The notes: a model not told the origin generated them from the letters alone. A DNA stretch of 64,000 bases from Chrysopilus asiliformis (GCA_964034945.1 OZ035960.1:27329487-27393486), one strand, 5' to 3'; counted from the stretch's first letter, positions 25,701 through 37,093 are shown. Program-made: numbers and translations.

Positions 25701-27546
25701 CCCTCAGGTATTATCCCTCAGGTATTATCCCTCAGGTATTATCCCTCAGGTATTATCCCTCAGGGATTATCCCTCAGGTATTATCCCTCAGGTATTATCC
25801 CTCAGGTATTATCCCTCAGGTATTATCCCTCAGGTATTATCCCTCAGGTATTATCCCTCAGGTATTATCCCTCAGGTATTATCCCTCAGGTATTATCCCT
25901 CAGGGATTATCCCTCAGGGATTATCCCTCAGGGATTATCCCTCAGGTATTATCCCTCAGGTATTATCCCTCAGGTATTATCGCTCAGGTATTATCCCTCA
26001 GGGATTATCCCTCAGGGATTATCCCTCAGGTATTATCCCTCAGGTATTATCCCTCAGGTATTATCCCTCAGGTATTATCCCTCAGGTATTATCCCTCAGG
26101 TATTATCCCTCAGGTATTATCCCTCAGGTATTATCCCTCAGGTATTATCCCTCAGGGATTATCCCTCAGGTATTATCCCTCAGGTATTATCCCTCAGGTA
26201 TTATCCCTAAGGTATTATCCCTCAGGTATTATCCCTCAGGTATTATCCCTCAGGGATTATCCCTCAGGGATTATCCCTCAGGTATTATCCCTCAGGTATT
26301 ATCCCTCAGGGATTATCCCTCAGGGATTATCCCTCAGGTATTATCCCTCAGGTATTATCCCTCAGGTATTATCCCTCAGGTATTATCTCTCAGGTATTAT
26401 CCCTCAGGTATTATCCCTCAGGTATTATCCCTCAGGTATTATCCCTGAGGTATTATCCCTCAGGTATTATCCCTCAGGGATTATCCCTCAGGTATCCCTC
26501 AGGTATTATCCCTCAGGTATCATCCCTCAGGTATTATCCCTCAGGTATTATCCCTCAGGTATTATCCCTCAGGTATTATCCCTCAGGTATTATCCCTCAG
26601 GTATTATCCCTCAGGTATTATCCCCCAGGTATTATCCCTCAGGTATTATCCCTCAGGTATTATCCCTCAGGTATTATCCCTCAGGCAATATCCCTCAGGT
26701 ATTATCCCTCAGGTATTATCCCTCAGGTATTATCCCCCAGGTATTATCCCTCAGGTATTATCCCCCAGGTATTATCCCTCAGGTATTATCCCTCAGGTAT
26801 TATCCCTCAGGTATTATCCCTCAGGTATTATCCCTCAGGTATTATCCCTCAGGTATTATCCCTCAGGTATTATCCCTCAGGTATTATCCCTCAGGTATTA
26901 TCCCTCAGGTATTATCCCTCAGGTATTATCCCTCAGGTATTATCCCTCAGGTATTATCCCTCAGGTATTATCCCTCAGGTAATATCGCTCAGGTATTATC
27001 CCTCAGGTATTATCCCTCAGGTATTATCCCTCAGGTATTATCCCTCAGGTATTATCCCTCAGGTATTATCCCTCAGGTATTATCCCTCAGGTATTATCCC
27101 TCAGGTATTATCCCTCAGGTATTATCCCTCAGGGATTATCCCTCAGGTATTATCCCTCAGGTATTATCCCTCAGGTATTATCCCTCAGGTATTATCCCTC
27201 AGGTATTATCCCTCAGGTATTATCCCTCAGGTATTATCCCTCAGGTATTATCCCTCAGGGATTATCCCTCAGGGATTATCCCTCAGGGATTATCCCTCAG
27301 GTATTATCCCTCAGGTATTATCCCTCAGGTATTATCGCTCAGGTATTATCCCTCAGGGATTATCCCTCAGGTATTATCCCTCAGGTATTATCCCCCAGGT
27401 ATTATCCCTCAGGTATTATCCCTCAGGTATTATCCCTCAGGTATTATCCCTCAGGTATTATCCCTCAGGTATTATCCCTCAGGTATTATCCCTCAGGTAT
27501 TATCCCCCAGGTATTATCCCTCAGGTATTATCCCTCAGTTATTATA
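22715..27546 (+). repeat. 14-bp satellite, right arm, about 345 units
   Basis: Units GGTATTATCCCTCA in plus orientation, with GGGATTATCCCTCA as the main variant. A 3-bp shortened unit (GGTATCCCTCA) sits near 26495 and resets the phase. The rare GGCAATATCCCTCA unit occurs at 24013 and 26684. The array ends GTTATTATACCCCA, the same boundary variant seen at the left edge. Frames are open only because of the repeat arithmetic. Confidence 0.98.
24600..25150. repeat. 392-bp higher-order duplication in the right arm
   Basis: A block with ATCGCTCAGG, several GGGATT units and the rare TATTTTCCCTC unit occurs around 24621-24710 and again around 25013-25100. The spacing is 392 bp (28 units). Confidence 0.8.
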
Positions 27547-27624
27547 CCCCACACATTTTGCCAAGACTGAAATATCTTCCGACTGGTTGTTTTTTTTCGG
27601 ATATCGCATTTTACAATAAATTAA

Positions 27625-27909
27625 AGATCTCTCAAAAAATGTGTGCACCTTTAGCGGTCAATTTCTTTTCACCGGAAGCGATTTTTTTGGTCTGCAAACG
27701 GTTTTGGAAAGGTGGGACACTTACCTCGAATGGTATTTCTCCGATTTCCGAGAAAAATTTCAGGTGAAATTTCAAACATATTGTTACAAAAAAAGTATAA
27801 TAAAGTATCCGTAGTTAATTTGCTAGATGTCATAGCAAAGACTCAAACCGAGGTGAGTATGTAAAAATAAGTGTGGGAAAATAAGTGCTATGTTCACACA
27901 GCCCTTTAA
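27625..27909 (-). repeat. Right inverted flank of the satellite composite
   Basis: Reverse complement of the left flank. It shares TGCACCTTTAGCGGTCAATT-type sequence, ACTTACCTCGAATGG, ATATTGTTACAAAAAAAGTA, TAGATGTCATAGCAAAGACT and TTCACACAGCCCTTTAAA. It abuts an unrelated inverted-repeat element starting at 27941. Confidence 0.85.
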
Positions 27910-28264
27910 AAACTTATATTTTTATAAAAATCTTCAGTTCTTAGAATATCGACCCTATTCCAGAATCCGTCGTAGCTACGGTTTTCGGAGAATTCGTGAA
28001 AATGGTATTCCACGATCCATAGGAATTAAATTAATTTCGAAAACATTACGAATCGGAATATCTGCCATCATAGAATCCGACGGAATCGATATTGTGACAG
28101 CTAAACCTACGAAAAATTTTCGCTTCGTAGATCGACTTGCAACTTCATTTTCATGTCATTTTAGCTCAATTTATGGCCTGATTGTACAACAAAAAACAAT
28201 TTTAACATTTGTATTTGTTTATTTAGTATAAGTGTAACTTTTAACAAATTAAGAGGAATTATTT

Positions 28265-28680
28265 AAAAACATAACAAAAGCTATAATTGCCAATTTGGCA
28301 ATCAATGGAGACCCATATGGTGATATTCGTATCAAAATTCGAACAGTTGTACCAAAATTCCACTTTGAAGTCAAACTTTCCAATAAGATTTTTTAAAATT
28401 TATTCCAATCGGATTTTGATGTATGGAAGTTTTATGTAGAATCATATCCTAAATAACTTTTGTTCTTGCACTTTTTTGATAAAATGCACCGTCTTTGAGA
28501 TATTCACAAAAACCGTTTTCGTTTGTATGGGGGGTACCCCCCCTAATGGTCCATTTTTGCCCATTAACGCACTTAGCCCCGCATTTTACGAAAAACGGAT
28601 TTTCGCAAAATTTCAAGTCTTTAGCTCAATCCGTGCGCCCGCAATCCGCGCCACAGACAGACGGACAGACAGACAGACGG

Positions 28681-28715
<35 letters not shown>

Positions 28716-28882
28716 GACAGACAGACGGACAGACAAACAGACGGACGGACATGCAGAAATTAATTATTTTTATCATTCTAAACACACTGGTGTAATTCAT
28801 TTTTATGTGTGATGACGGGATCTTGGCGTTACAAACGGTAAGGCAAAGTTAATATACCCTTTGGTTTCACCATACGGGTATA
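28265..28882 (+). mobile_element. DINE-like repeat, copy B
   Basis: A near-full-length family member: AACATAACAAAAGCTATAAT head, CGTATGGGGGGTACCCCCC block, CAGACGGACAGA microsatellite at about 28654-28752, GACGGGATCTTGGCGTTACA, then CCATACGGGTATA. It lies inside the inverted-repeat element 27941-29441. Confidence 0.85.
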
Positions 28883-29189
28883 AAAAAAGAGCAATGTGAG
28901 TATTCCTAAGTATCCGTTATTTGTTGTCGTTTTCGTTTCACTATTAAAGTCCTTCGCTTCGATAAATCTTCTTCCAGACACAAAATTGTAATCGCTGCAG
29001 AATCCATTATTAATAACAATTTTTAGTTTTAAGTCAAGAAAGTGACATTTGTCACGAAAACTATTTCATGTCAGAAATCTATTCCTTATGAGTTTTGCAT
29101 AGGGATCTTTTTACAAAGACATTCATTTTTCGAAGTCAGATTTAAATCTGGCACTACAAATCTCAATTCCGTTCGGATCGTGGAATACA

Positions 29190-29362
29190 GGAGTTATATT
29201 CCGTAACTTGCTTTAAGCGTTTGTTTCGAGTTAGAAGAACAAGAAGTATTCGCTGTCTCTGTTTTGACCGAAATAAATGACAGAGAGAAACCGAGATAGC
29301 AAACACCACTTTTTCTTCTAACTCGAAACAAACGCTTGAAACAAGTTACGGAATATCACCTC
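29190..29362. mobile_element. Foldback MITE of about 173 bp
   Basis: The arms share CGTTTGTTTCGAGTTAGAAG and its reverse complement, and TTCCGTAACTTG with CAAGTTACGGAA. The loop has CTGTCTCTG/GACAGAGAG pairing. It sits inside the right half of 27941-29441. Confidence 0.8.
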
Positions 29363-29528
29363 TGATTTCTTCGTATTCGTAACGTAGTTAGTTCTTCGTA
29401 ATAAACCTACGACGGATTCTGGAATCGGGCCGTATATCTAATTTAAAAATTCTATTTAAAATATCTGATGCGAACAGTACATGACTTTATTATACAAAAT
29501 GTGCGCATTTTACACTACAACCCGACGA

Positions 29529-30167
29529 TAAAAACATAACAAAAGCTATAATTGCCAATCTGGCAATCATTGGAGACCCGTATGGTGATATTCGTATCAA
29601 AATTCGAACAGTTGTACCAAAATTCCACTTTGAAGTCAAACTTTCCAATAAGATTTTTTAAAATTTATTCCAATCGGATTTTGATGTATGGGAGTTTTAT
29701 GTAGAATCATATCCTAAATAACTTTTGTTCTTGGGCTTTTTTGATAAGATTAACCGTTTTTGAGATATTTGCAAAAAACCTTTTCGTTCGTATGGGGGGT
29801 ACCCCCCCTAATGGTCCATTTTTGCCCATTAACGAACTTAGCCTCGCATTTTACGAAAAACGAATCTGCGTAAAATTTCAAGTCTCTAGCTCAATCCGTG
29901 CGCCTGCAATCCGAGCCACAGACGAACAGGCGGACGGACGGATGGACAGACGGACGGACGGACAGACAGACGGACAGACAGATGGACAGACAGACGGACA
30001 GACGGACAGACAGACGGACAGACAGACGGACGGACATGCAAAATTCAATTTTTTTTATCATTCTAAACACACTGGTGTAATTCATTTTTGTGTGCGATGA
30101 CGGGATCTTGGCGTTACAAACGGTAAGGCAAAGTTAATATACCCGTTGGTTTCACCATACGGGTATG
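29529..30167 (+). mobile_element. DINE-like repeat, copy C
   Basis: Same order of blocks as copy B. The microsatellite (29918-30038) mixes GGACGGAC and AGACAGAC units. It ends in a CCATACGGGTATG variant. ORFs through the microsatellite (TDRQTDRQ, or SVCLSVCL on the other strand) are repeat translation. Confidence 0.85.
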
Positions 30168-30238
30168 ATAAAAAAAAGACAAAGATGTAGACAAGAATAT
30201 AATTAGCGTGACGTATTTGCCCCTAGACCGATTATATT

Positions 30239-30353
30239 AATCCTTCATCGGTACAAAAAATATCAGGGAAGGGGTTTTTTTTTTGAAAGAGTTTCAAATA
30301 ACTCTTTCAAAAAAAAAACCCCTTCCCTGATATTTTTTGTACCGATGAAGGAT
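30239..30353. repeat. Near-perfect 115-bp palindrome
   Basis: Arms of about 52 bp run from AATCCTTCATCGGTACAAAA to its reverse complement at 30353, around a short loop (TTCAAATA). No mismatch was seen by eye apart from possible T/A-run length. It could be a short MITE, a fold-back repair product, or a transcribed hairpin. Confidence 0.9.
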
Positions 30354-30691
30354 TTGGGATCTGATTCTAGCCATTAGGCAGTCCATCTCTTATAATTTCT
30401 TTTAAAATCTTAAATCTTACCCAAATTTTCCCTGTAAACTTCTTTGCACCGATCTAATGCAATTTAATTAATATATTAAGCCAGTTTTCATAGCCAGACA
30501 AACCCATTCTTTAAGAATATTTTACGCCGGTTAAAACTCTTTTTTTCTAGACCGCTGAACAGATTTTGATCTAATTTTCAGATGGTTCGTTTTGACCTAA
30601 GGCAGATGACCGATGAAGAAAGATAGGATGGCCTCGTAGATTAGGAGACTAAAGGTCCACCCATGAAGAGGGGTTGAACTCCAAACCAATA

Positions 30692-30932
30692 CCCGATTGA
30701 CCAAATTAGTTGGAAAACCAATTGGATTTCCAATCATCTGGTACCAAGTACCGAAGGTACGATTTATCGAATTTTGACTGGAAATCCAAGATTTTTTCCT
30801 GTGAAAATGGTCCTTTTTGTACCATAAGGTCCATAATTCCAAATGTTCCCACAAATATTCTTAAACTTTATAAAGGAAAATTGCGTGGTACATTTGGACA
30901 CGGTACAAAAATTCCAACATTGGTCAATTGTG
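30692..30932. mobile_element. Foldback element of the CAATTGACCAA family, short form
   Basis: The left end CCCGATTGACCAA and right end TTGGTCAATTGTG are inverted, with TA on both outer sides. Internal sequence (AATTGGATTTCCA, GGTACC-like motifs, AAACTTTATAAAGGAAAATT) is shared with the 2.36-kb element at 34730-37093. Confidence 0.75.
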
Positions 30933-30967
30933 TAAGAACTAAAGATTTTGGTTTTGTTACATAATTT

Positions 30968-32990
30968 GTTAAAACCTACCTAATTTAATGAATAGGGAAA
31001 TTTGTAATTTTAATAAATATAACACATGTACTTTATTTCAATAAATGATTCTTCAAAATAAAAATAGGAATTAAAATATAACAAGCATTTTAAAATAAAA
31101 ATAGAAATTAAAATATAACAAGCATTGATTCAGCACGTTTAAATATTAAAAATGGTCAACTACTATTAAGTAAAATTTGAGCGGGAGCAAATCCTAATTT
31201 GAATATTTGATTGCATTTCCATAATAGAAAAAAATTACAAGCGTCAACAAATTAAATAAAAAAGGACAATAAAACAGCCATCCTTGCTTGAAAACTTTTT
31301 TTTCTTGTTCGTTGATTTTTTTTTTGTGATTTTACTGCGAAATGGTGTTAAGTTATTGGTAATTGATTTTTTTCAAAGAGATTTCCTTTGTGGATATTTT
31401 ACCCATATTGCGACAACAAGAAGATAGACGGAAACATTTTTTCTAGGTTCAAAGTAAATGTCATTGAACAACGTTGTCTGTAATGGGCAGCATAAAAAAA
31501 TAATTTGAAATGGGAGAGGAGGTCCGGTATGCTATTTTTATTAAGGCGTTTCGTATTTTAATTATCCGTTTTTAGTCCTCTGAGATTTTCTCATAGAAAC
31601 AATGCGATGCCGGTATTTTCCCCCCTTTTTTTAATGATTTCACTGACGGTCTCTCATCTATTCTACTGTCCATAGGGAAACTCGATTGCTGTAAATCGCA
31701 AACAACGTTTCTTTTTTTCCGTCGTTTTCCTAAAGCTAAAGCTTCTTTGTTTTTATGGTAATAATAATAAAAAAGGCGGACAAAATATGATTTTTTTTAG
31801 CACTCTTCTCTGTCGTTAAGAGATTTGGGACTTCGCTTTTTAACTGCCGCATTCAGAAATGGAGAAAAAAAATTGAGGGTGACTTTTAAGCTTTCATATT
31901 AATTTGAATAGACGAAAAGCTATGATAACAGATATCTGTTCGTTTTTCTAGTCCAATAAAAAATTACAGGTGAAATTGAGGGAAACATCTTTTTGTTAAC
32001 AATCTGCATTATTTTCTTCAAGATTTTTTTCTCATTTTTTTTTCTATGTGCAATCCAGTTCTTTTATTTCTATGTTAGATGGTGCTTTTGAAACTATTGT
32101 TGATTTGTTTTGGCATTTCAGAAAATTTCCTTTATAATGTTCCTTCAAATTTTCATTTCTTTTCAATAATTTATATTAGTTGTTCATAAAATAAGCATAA
32201 AAAAGAAATGTTATGAAAATATTTCATAGTGCTTAAGTCTTTTTGAATTCAAGTTTCTGAATAGCATTTTCTCTAGCTTATTCTCTATTCTCGGAAATGC
32301 AGAGGATTGAACGGTCAAGCATAAGATGAAATTTGTAGAGAAGTTCAAAAGAAAAGCTGACTGATAGAATACCCTCAAGTCTATATCTAAAAGACGTTCC
32401 TTGTTTTGAAAAGGATCTAAGAAATCATTTTTATTTTCCAGACAGATCTACCCCTGAGTGACCGGTAAGGTAAGCTAAAATGAGATGAACAATGAAAATT
32501 GGTGCTTAAGATAAACTTAGACAATGTACAAAGACAAGCAATTTTTTAAAAAATTGAAATTTTCATATTTTGCATGAGTTGAGCAATTCTATTTTACTTA
32601 AGTATTATTCAGATCTTACATTCCATGCAAAAAAAAATTAAAATACATATTTAGATATTAAAATGCTTTAAGAGGGGGGTTATGCCTAATTGCAAACTTT
32701 GGAAAAATTTTAAAGTACAACATTTCAAATTTTATCTCTCAGAATATTAAGTTGATCTGATAAAATTGCCAAGATTTTGCGACTAGAAAGTCATTCGTGC
32801 GCCCCGATTTGGAGCATGTATGGAATACCTCAAGACTTTAATCCCGATTTACTCAAAACAACGGTTCTAAAATCGGTAACAGCGATTGCTTACTAACCAC
32901 TCAACTCATGTCTTTGAAAATGCTATTATGCATTAGTTTATCTAGTCCTGGAAGATGGCTTTCTATACTCTATATGAGAATCATATAGAA
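30968..32990. other. Gene-free AT-rich DNA
   Basis: Long A and T tracts. A short direct repeat (TAAAATAAAAATAG, about 31055-31125). No recognisable coding or transposon ends. Confidence 0.5.
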
Positions 32991-32994
32991 GGAT

Positions 32995-33807
32995 ATTAGA
33001 TTTAGTATACCGTTTGTAACGCATCGAATTAATCATCGGACACAAAAATGAACTACACCAGAGTGTTACAGACGACAAAAGAATTTTGATCTCCCGATGG
33101 TTGTACGTCTGTCCGTCCGTCCGTCTGTCCATCCATCTGTCTGTCCGTGAACGCCATAATTTTAGAAATAATTGAGCTAGAGACTTTGTATAGTTACAAA
33201 TTTTATATAACTAAGTTTCTCGTAAATGGCTAGGCTAAGTTTTTGAACAAGCAAAATCAGACCATTCCTTCCACCCTCCCCCATACAAACGAAACAGTTT
33301 TTTTGCAATTTTCTCATATTGAGTCATATTAAAATTTGAAAAATTTATAAAGGTAAAATGTATTTTGAACAGGATTTTACATACTCATCCATACATAAAA
33401 ATTCAATCGGATCACTGTCATATAAATGGAATATTTTTTTCCTGTTTTCTCGAGAACTGCATCGTATCGAAAAATTTATAAAGATGAAATGTGTTTAGGA
33501 TATGATTTCAAATAACTTATCTTTACATCAAAGTCCACTCGGACCACTGCTTCCATCCTCTCCCATACAAGTGGAATACTTTCTTTCTGTTTTCTCGAAA
33601 ACGGTGAGTATATTGAAAAATCTGTAAAGGTAAAATGTTTTTAGAGTAGGATTTTACATAACTCATTCATACATCTAAATTCAATCGGACCACACCTCCC
33701 CCCTCCCCTCTCCTACACAAATAGATTTTTTTTAAATACACACTTTGTCAGTCATGATATCGCGTATTTGACTATTAGCCCCTGGCAATTGTAGCTTTTC
33801 TTATGTT
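32995..33807 (-). mobile_element. Diverged DINE-like relative with three core units
   Basis: Read on the minus strand it begins AAACATAAGAAAAGCTACAA at 33807. It then carries three diverged units of about 140 bp, each with a CAATCGGA/ATCCGATTG block, a CATACAT(C/A)AA block and a GAAAAC block. A GGACGGACAGAC microsatellite (33105-33150) and a GTTACAAACGGTATAC terminus follow. It directly abuts copy D. Its head also matches 49430-49760. Confidence 0.7.
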
Positions 33808-34380
33808 TATACCCGTATGGTGAAACCAAAGGGTATACTAACTTTGCCTTACCGTTTGTAACGCCAAGATTCCGTCATCACACATAAAAATGAATTACAC
33901 CAGTGTGTTTAGAATTATAAAAATAATTAATTTCTGCATGTCCGTCCGTCCGTCTGTCTGTCTGTCCGTCCGTCTGTCAGTCCGTCTGTCTGTGGTGCGG
34001 ATTGCGGGCGCACGGATTGAGCTAGAGACTTGAAATTTTGCGCAGATTCGTTTTTCGTAAAATTCAAGGCAAAGTTCGTTAATGGGCAAAAATGGACCAT
34101 TAGGGGGGTACCCCCCATACGAACGAAAACGCTTTTTGTGAATATCTCAAAAACGGTGTATCTTATCAAAAAAGTGAAAGAACAAAAGTTATTTAGGATA
34201 TGATTCTACATAAAACTTCCATACATGAAAATCCGATTGGAAAAAATTTTAAAAAATCTTAGTGGAAAGTTTGACTTCAAAGTGGAATTTTGGTACAACT
34301 GTTCGAATTTTGATACGAATATCACCATACGGGTTTTCAATAATTGCCAGATTGGCAATTATAGCTTTTGTTATGTTTTT
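33808..34380 (-). mobile_element. DINE-like repeat, copy D
   Basis: Inverted relative to copies A-C. TATACCCGTATGGTG is at 33808 and the AACATAACAAAAGCTATAA head is at 34358-34380. It has the CCATACGAACGAAAACG block and a short GTCCGTCCGTCTGTC microsatellite (33942-34000). Confidence 0.85.
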
Positions 34381-34384
34381 ACTT

Positions 34385-34729
34385 TCCTCTGCTATAGAGA
34401 GAAAGTATTGTATTCCTAATAGAGACCGACCCTAAGCATTTCAGGTAAAATTATGAAGTTGTCCGTGCATCTGTCTGTCGGTGGTTCGGTCTCTCGGTCT
34501 GAGCTAGCGACTTGAAATTTTTTGTCAATAAGTTCTAGGAAAATCATAGTTTTTTATCAACTTTTGGAAAGCGACGTTACCTATAACGCTCATACAATTT
34601 GTTTGAAAAAAGACAGTTTTTAATTTTTTTTTTTCGAAAACTATGCGCTTCTATACAAAAAATGCATATAACCAAATTTGAAGGACATAAAATTTTGCAT
34701 ATTTTTTGCCTAATGGTTTTTACTTATCT
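34385..34729 (+). repeat. Dispersed repeat, left part, interrupted by 34730-37093
   Basis: Contains GTCCGTGCATCTGTCTGTCG, GCTAGCGACTTGAAATTTTT and a TTTTCGAAAACTATGCGC block. It continues at 37094-37320 after the inserted element. An uninterrupted relative lies at 59560-59840, and others at 52665-53060 and 54181-54262. Confidence 0.7.
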
Positions 34730-34984
34730 CCCAATTGACCAAATTCATGGAAATTCAATTGGATTTCCAGTCCTTTTTGTACCATGTACCAATGGTACAA
34801 TTGTCGGTACCAATGATGCAATTTTGGCTGAAATCCAAGGTTTTTTCCTGTGAAAATGGTCGATTTTTGTACCATGTTCCAATAGGAGTTTTAATTGGAA
34901 TTGTGATTGGAGCGTACCACAAATAGAAAGTCATGACGTACGGAATAAATTAGTGACGTCACTGATTGTACCGATGTACCATAT

Positions 34985-35215
34985 TGAATTCCAACATATT
35001 TTCCAATTTTTTTTCCGAGCGTTTTTCCTACCTTTTTTCCTATAATTTTTCCTAGCATTTTTGGTACCTTTTTTCCTAGTATTTTTCCTATTATTTTTCC
35101 AAGCATTTTTCTTACCTTTTTTCCTAGAACTTTTCCTACTATATTTCCTACTTTTCCTATTATTTTTCCAAGCATTTTTCCTAAAAATTTTCCTAGCATT
35201 TCTCCAACTACTTTG
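34985..35215. repeat. TTTTTCCTA(G/C)-type degenerate tandem array
   Basis: About ten imperfect units of roughly 20 bp such as TTTTTCCTAGCA and TTTTTCCTACC. The minus-strand translation KNRKKNARKN and the plus-strand F/L-rich ORF are artefacts of this array. Confidence 0.85.
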
Positions 35216-35335
35216 CATAGTGAGTTTTTTGCTAGCATTCTTCTTTATATTATTTTCATAATCTATAGAATTTATAGAATATGATTTACCTTCACAAATA
35301 AAACCACTAACTTTTAAAAAAACCGATTTTATTTT

Positions 35336-35922
35336 TAAAAACATAACAAAAGCTATAATTGCCAATCTGGCAATCATTGGAGACCCGTATGGTGATATTC
35401 GTATCAAAATTCGAACAGTTGTACCAAAATTCCACTTTGAAGTCAAACTTTCCAATAAGATTTTTTAAAATTTATTCCAATCGGATTTTGATGTATGGGA
35501 GTTTTATGTAGAATCACATCCTAAATAACTTTTGTTCTAGGTTTTTTTTTGATAAGATGCACCGTTTTTGAGATATTCACAAAAAACGATTTCGTTCGTA
35601 TGGGGGGTACCCCCCCTAATGGTCCATTTTTGCCCATTAACGAACTTAGCCTCGCATTTTACTAAAAACGGACCTGTGCGAAATTTCAAGTCTGTAGCTC
35701 AATCCGTGCGCCCGCAATCCGCGCCACAGACGGACGGACAGACAGACGGACAGACAGACAGACGGACAGACGGACAGACGGACGGACATGCTAAATTCAA
35801 CTTTTTTCATCATTCTAAACACACTGGTGTAATTCATTTTTTTGTGCGATGACGGGATCTTGGCGTTACAAACGGTAAGGCAAAGTTAATATACCCTTTG
35901 GTTTCACCATACGGGTATAAAA
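35336..35922 (+). mobile_element. DINE-like repeat, copy E
   Basis: Full block order, with a short GGACAGACAGAC microsatellite (35726-35788). It lies wholly inside the element 34730-37093 and therefore inserted later. Confidence 0.87.
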
Positions 35923-36715
35923 ACTTTACAACGAAAAAAAAAAGTTTTTTAAGCTTTGGATTCAGGTCTGGAATAAAAAATGATTTTTATTAATAGAAAT
36001 ATTTAAAATAATATAGTAATAAAGACCTTTTTTTTTAGTTTTCTGGTGATTCCTGCACCGTTGTCGCTGCTGTTGTTCTAAATTTTCAATTTTGTCGACT
36101 TTTGCCTCCATATTTGCTAAAAAATAAAATAAAATGTGGTTAGGGGATTTAATAAGCTCAGTTGTTGGAAAAAGTTTGGGATTAACGTATGGTACAAATT
36201 TTATGGTACCAAATATTATTCAATTTTTTTTTCAACAATGTATTGGTACATATCCACTCAATTTTCCACTTCACAATTGAAACACTAATTTTTCGGAATT
36301 GCGATTAAAACAATAATTTTACATTTAGTGGACATTAAATATAGAAAATCTACATTGAATTGTAATGCGAATGATACTTCAAGGCTGTGAAAATGCGAAC
36401 GAAATCACAATTTTTTTCCTCACGTGCCGGAATTCGAATGAAAATTCCACTTTCAAGTTTACACACATTATTAATCACAATACCGAAATATAGAAAATAT
36501 TTTTTTAATTTTTCACTCAAAAAATTCTTACCTTTTAATCAAAAACCGCTTTAATTGAAATATTTTTGGCCACCAAAACTTGTCTTTCACTTATAATAGC
36601 TGTAATGACACTGACTTTTCGTACTGCTCAGCAATGACGGTACTTTTCCTGTTTGGTCAAGAAATGTGCTCTTTTCGACATTCAATTGGTAAATGTATTG
36701 GTACGTACCAAATGT

Positions 36716-36921
36716 GTGACGTCACATTGAAATTATACTGGTACTTATCCTATTATTTTTCTGCGCGTCATGGAAAAATGTATGGGACGTACCAAATGTG
36801 TTTCAGTTGGATTTCGCAACCGCAGGCTGCTAAAATTCAACTAAAAAACTTGTGACGTCACATTGAAATTATACTGGTACTTATCCTATTATTTTTCTGC
36901 GCGACATGGAAAAATTTATGG
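36716..36921. repeat. 136-bp-spaced direct duplication
   Basis: GTGACGTCACATTGAAATTA through CTGCGCGTCATGGAAAAA occurs at 36716-36784 and again at 36852-36921 with one or two differences. It is inside the 2.36-kb element. Confidence 0.9.
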
Positions 36922-37093
36922 AAATTTCATCATTATTGCAGTCCATTTTTGGAACATAAATGGGATTCCGTACCATAGCGTACCATATGGTACAAAATTC
37001 CAAGTGTACCCTCAAATTATCTGAAACTTTATAAAGGAAAATTGAGTGGTAAACTTGGATATGGTACAAAAATCCAAACCTTGGTCAATTGGG

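Larger units (their letters stand above)
12587..27909. mobile_element. Giant foldback-like composite enclosing the 14-bp satellite
   Basis: The outer ends are inverted copies: TTTAAAAGGGCTGTGTGAA at 12587-12605 and its reverse complement ending near 27909. Homology continues inward through TTTGAGTCTTTGCTATGACA, the CATATTGTTACAAA block and TCGGAGAAAT(G/A)CCATTCGAGG. Between the arms lie about 1.5 kb of left-only sequence and about 13 kb of satellite. Drosophila Foldback elements have long inverted ends made of short tandem repeats, so this is the closest known architecture. No transposase and no clear target duplication are visible. Treating it as one element is an inference. Confidence 0.6.
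27941..29441. mobile_element. Inverted-repeat element interrupted by DINE-like copy B and a MITE
   Basis: The left end TTAGAATATCGACCCTATTC is followed by CAGAATCCGTCGTAG. It pairs with CTACGACGGATTCTGGAATC and CGGGCCGTATATCTAA at the right. A further inverted block, TATTCCACGATCC (about 28005), pairs with GGATCGTGGAATA (29175-29187). No transposase. The ORF across its left half is made from repeated AGAATCCG-like motifs and is not credible coding. Confidence 0.7.
34730..37093. mobile_element. 2.36-kb foldback element of the CAATTGACCAA family
   Basis: The termini CCCAATTGACCAA and TTGGTCAATTGGG are exact inverted repeats. CT flanks both ends (34728-34729, 37094-37095). Removing the element restores a repeat that matches 59700-59760 across the junction. 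Internal features are GGTACC-rich motifs, a TTTTTCCTA array, DINE-like copy E and a direct duplication. No transposase ORF is credible; K/N-rich ORFs at 34891-35455 come from the TTTTTCCTA array. Confidence 0.8.

Noticed and set aside
24828..26210. 460-codon plus-strand ORF
   Set aside because: Satellite right arm read in its stop-free orientation; starts at a chance ATG from a TATTAT to TATGAT change.
14559..27546. CRISPR array
   Set aside because: Units are contiguous 14-mers with no unique spacers, in a eukaryotic context.
14559..27546. Telomeric repeat
   Set aside because: The unit does not resemble TTAGG-type telomere repeats, is internal, and changes strand.
27890..28231. 113-codon R/I-rich ORF
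   Set aside because: Made of repeated AGAATCCG-type motifs of the inverted-repeat element, broken by DINE copy B.
34891..35455. K/N/R-rich ORFs
   Set aside because: Reverse translation of a TTTTTCCTA tandem array, then DINE copy E.
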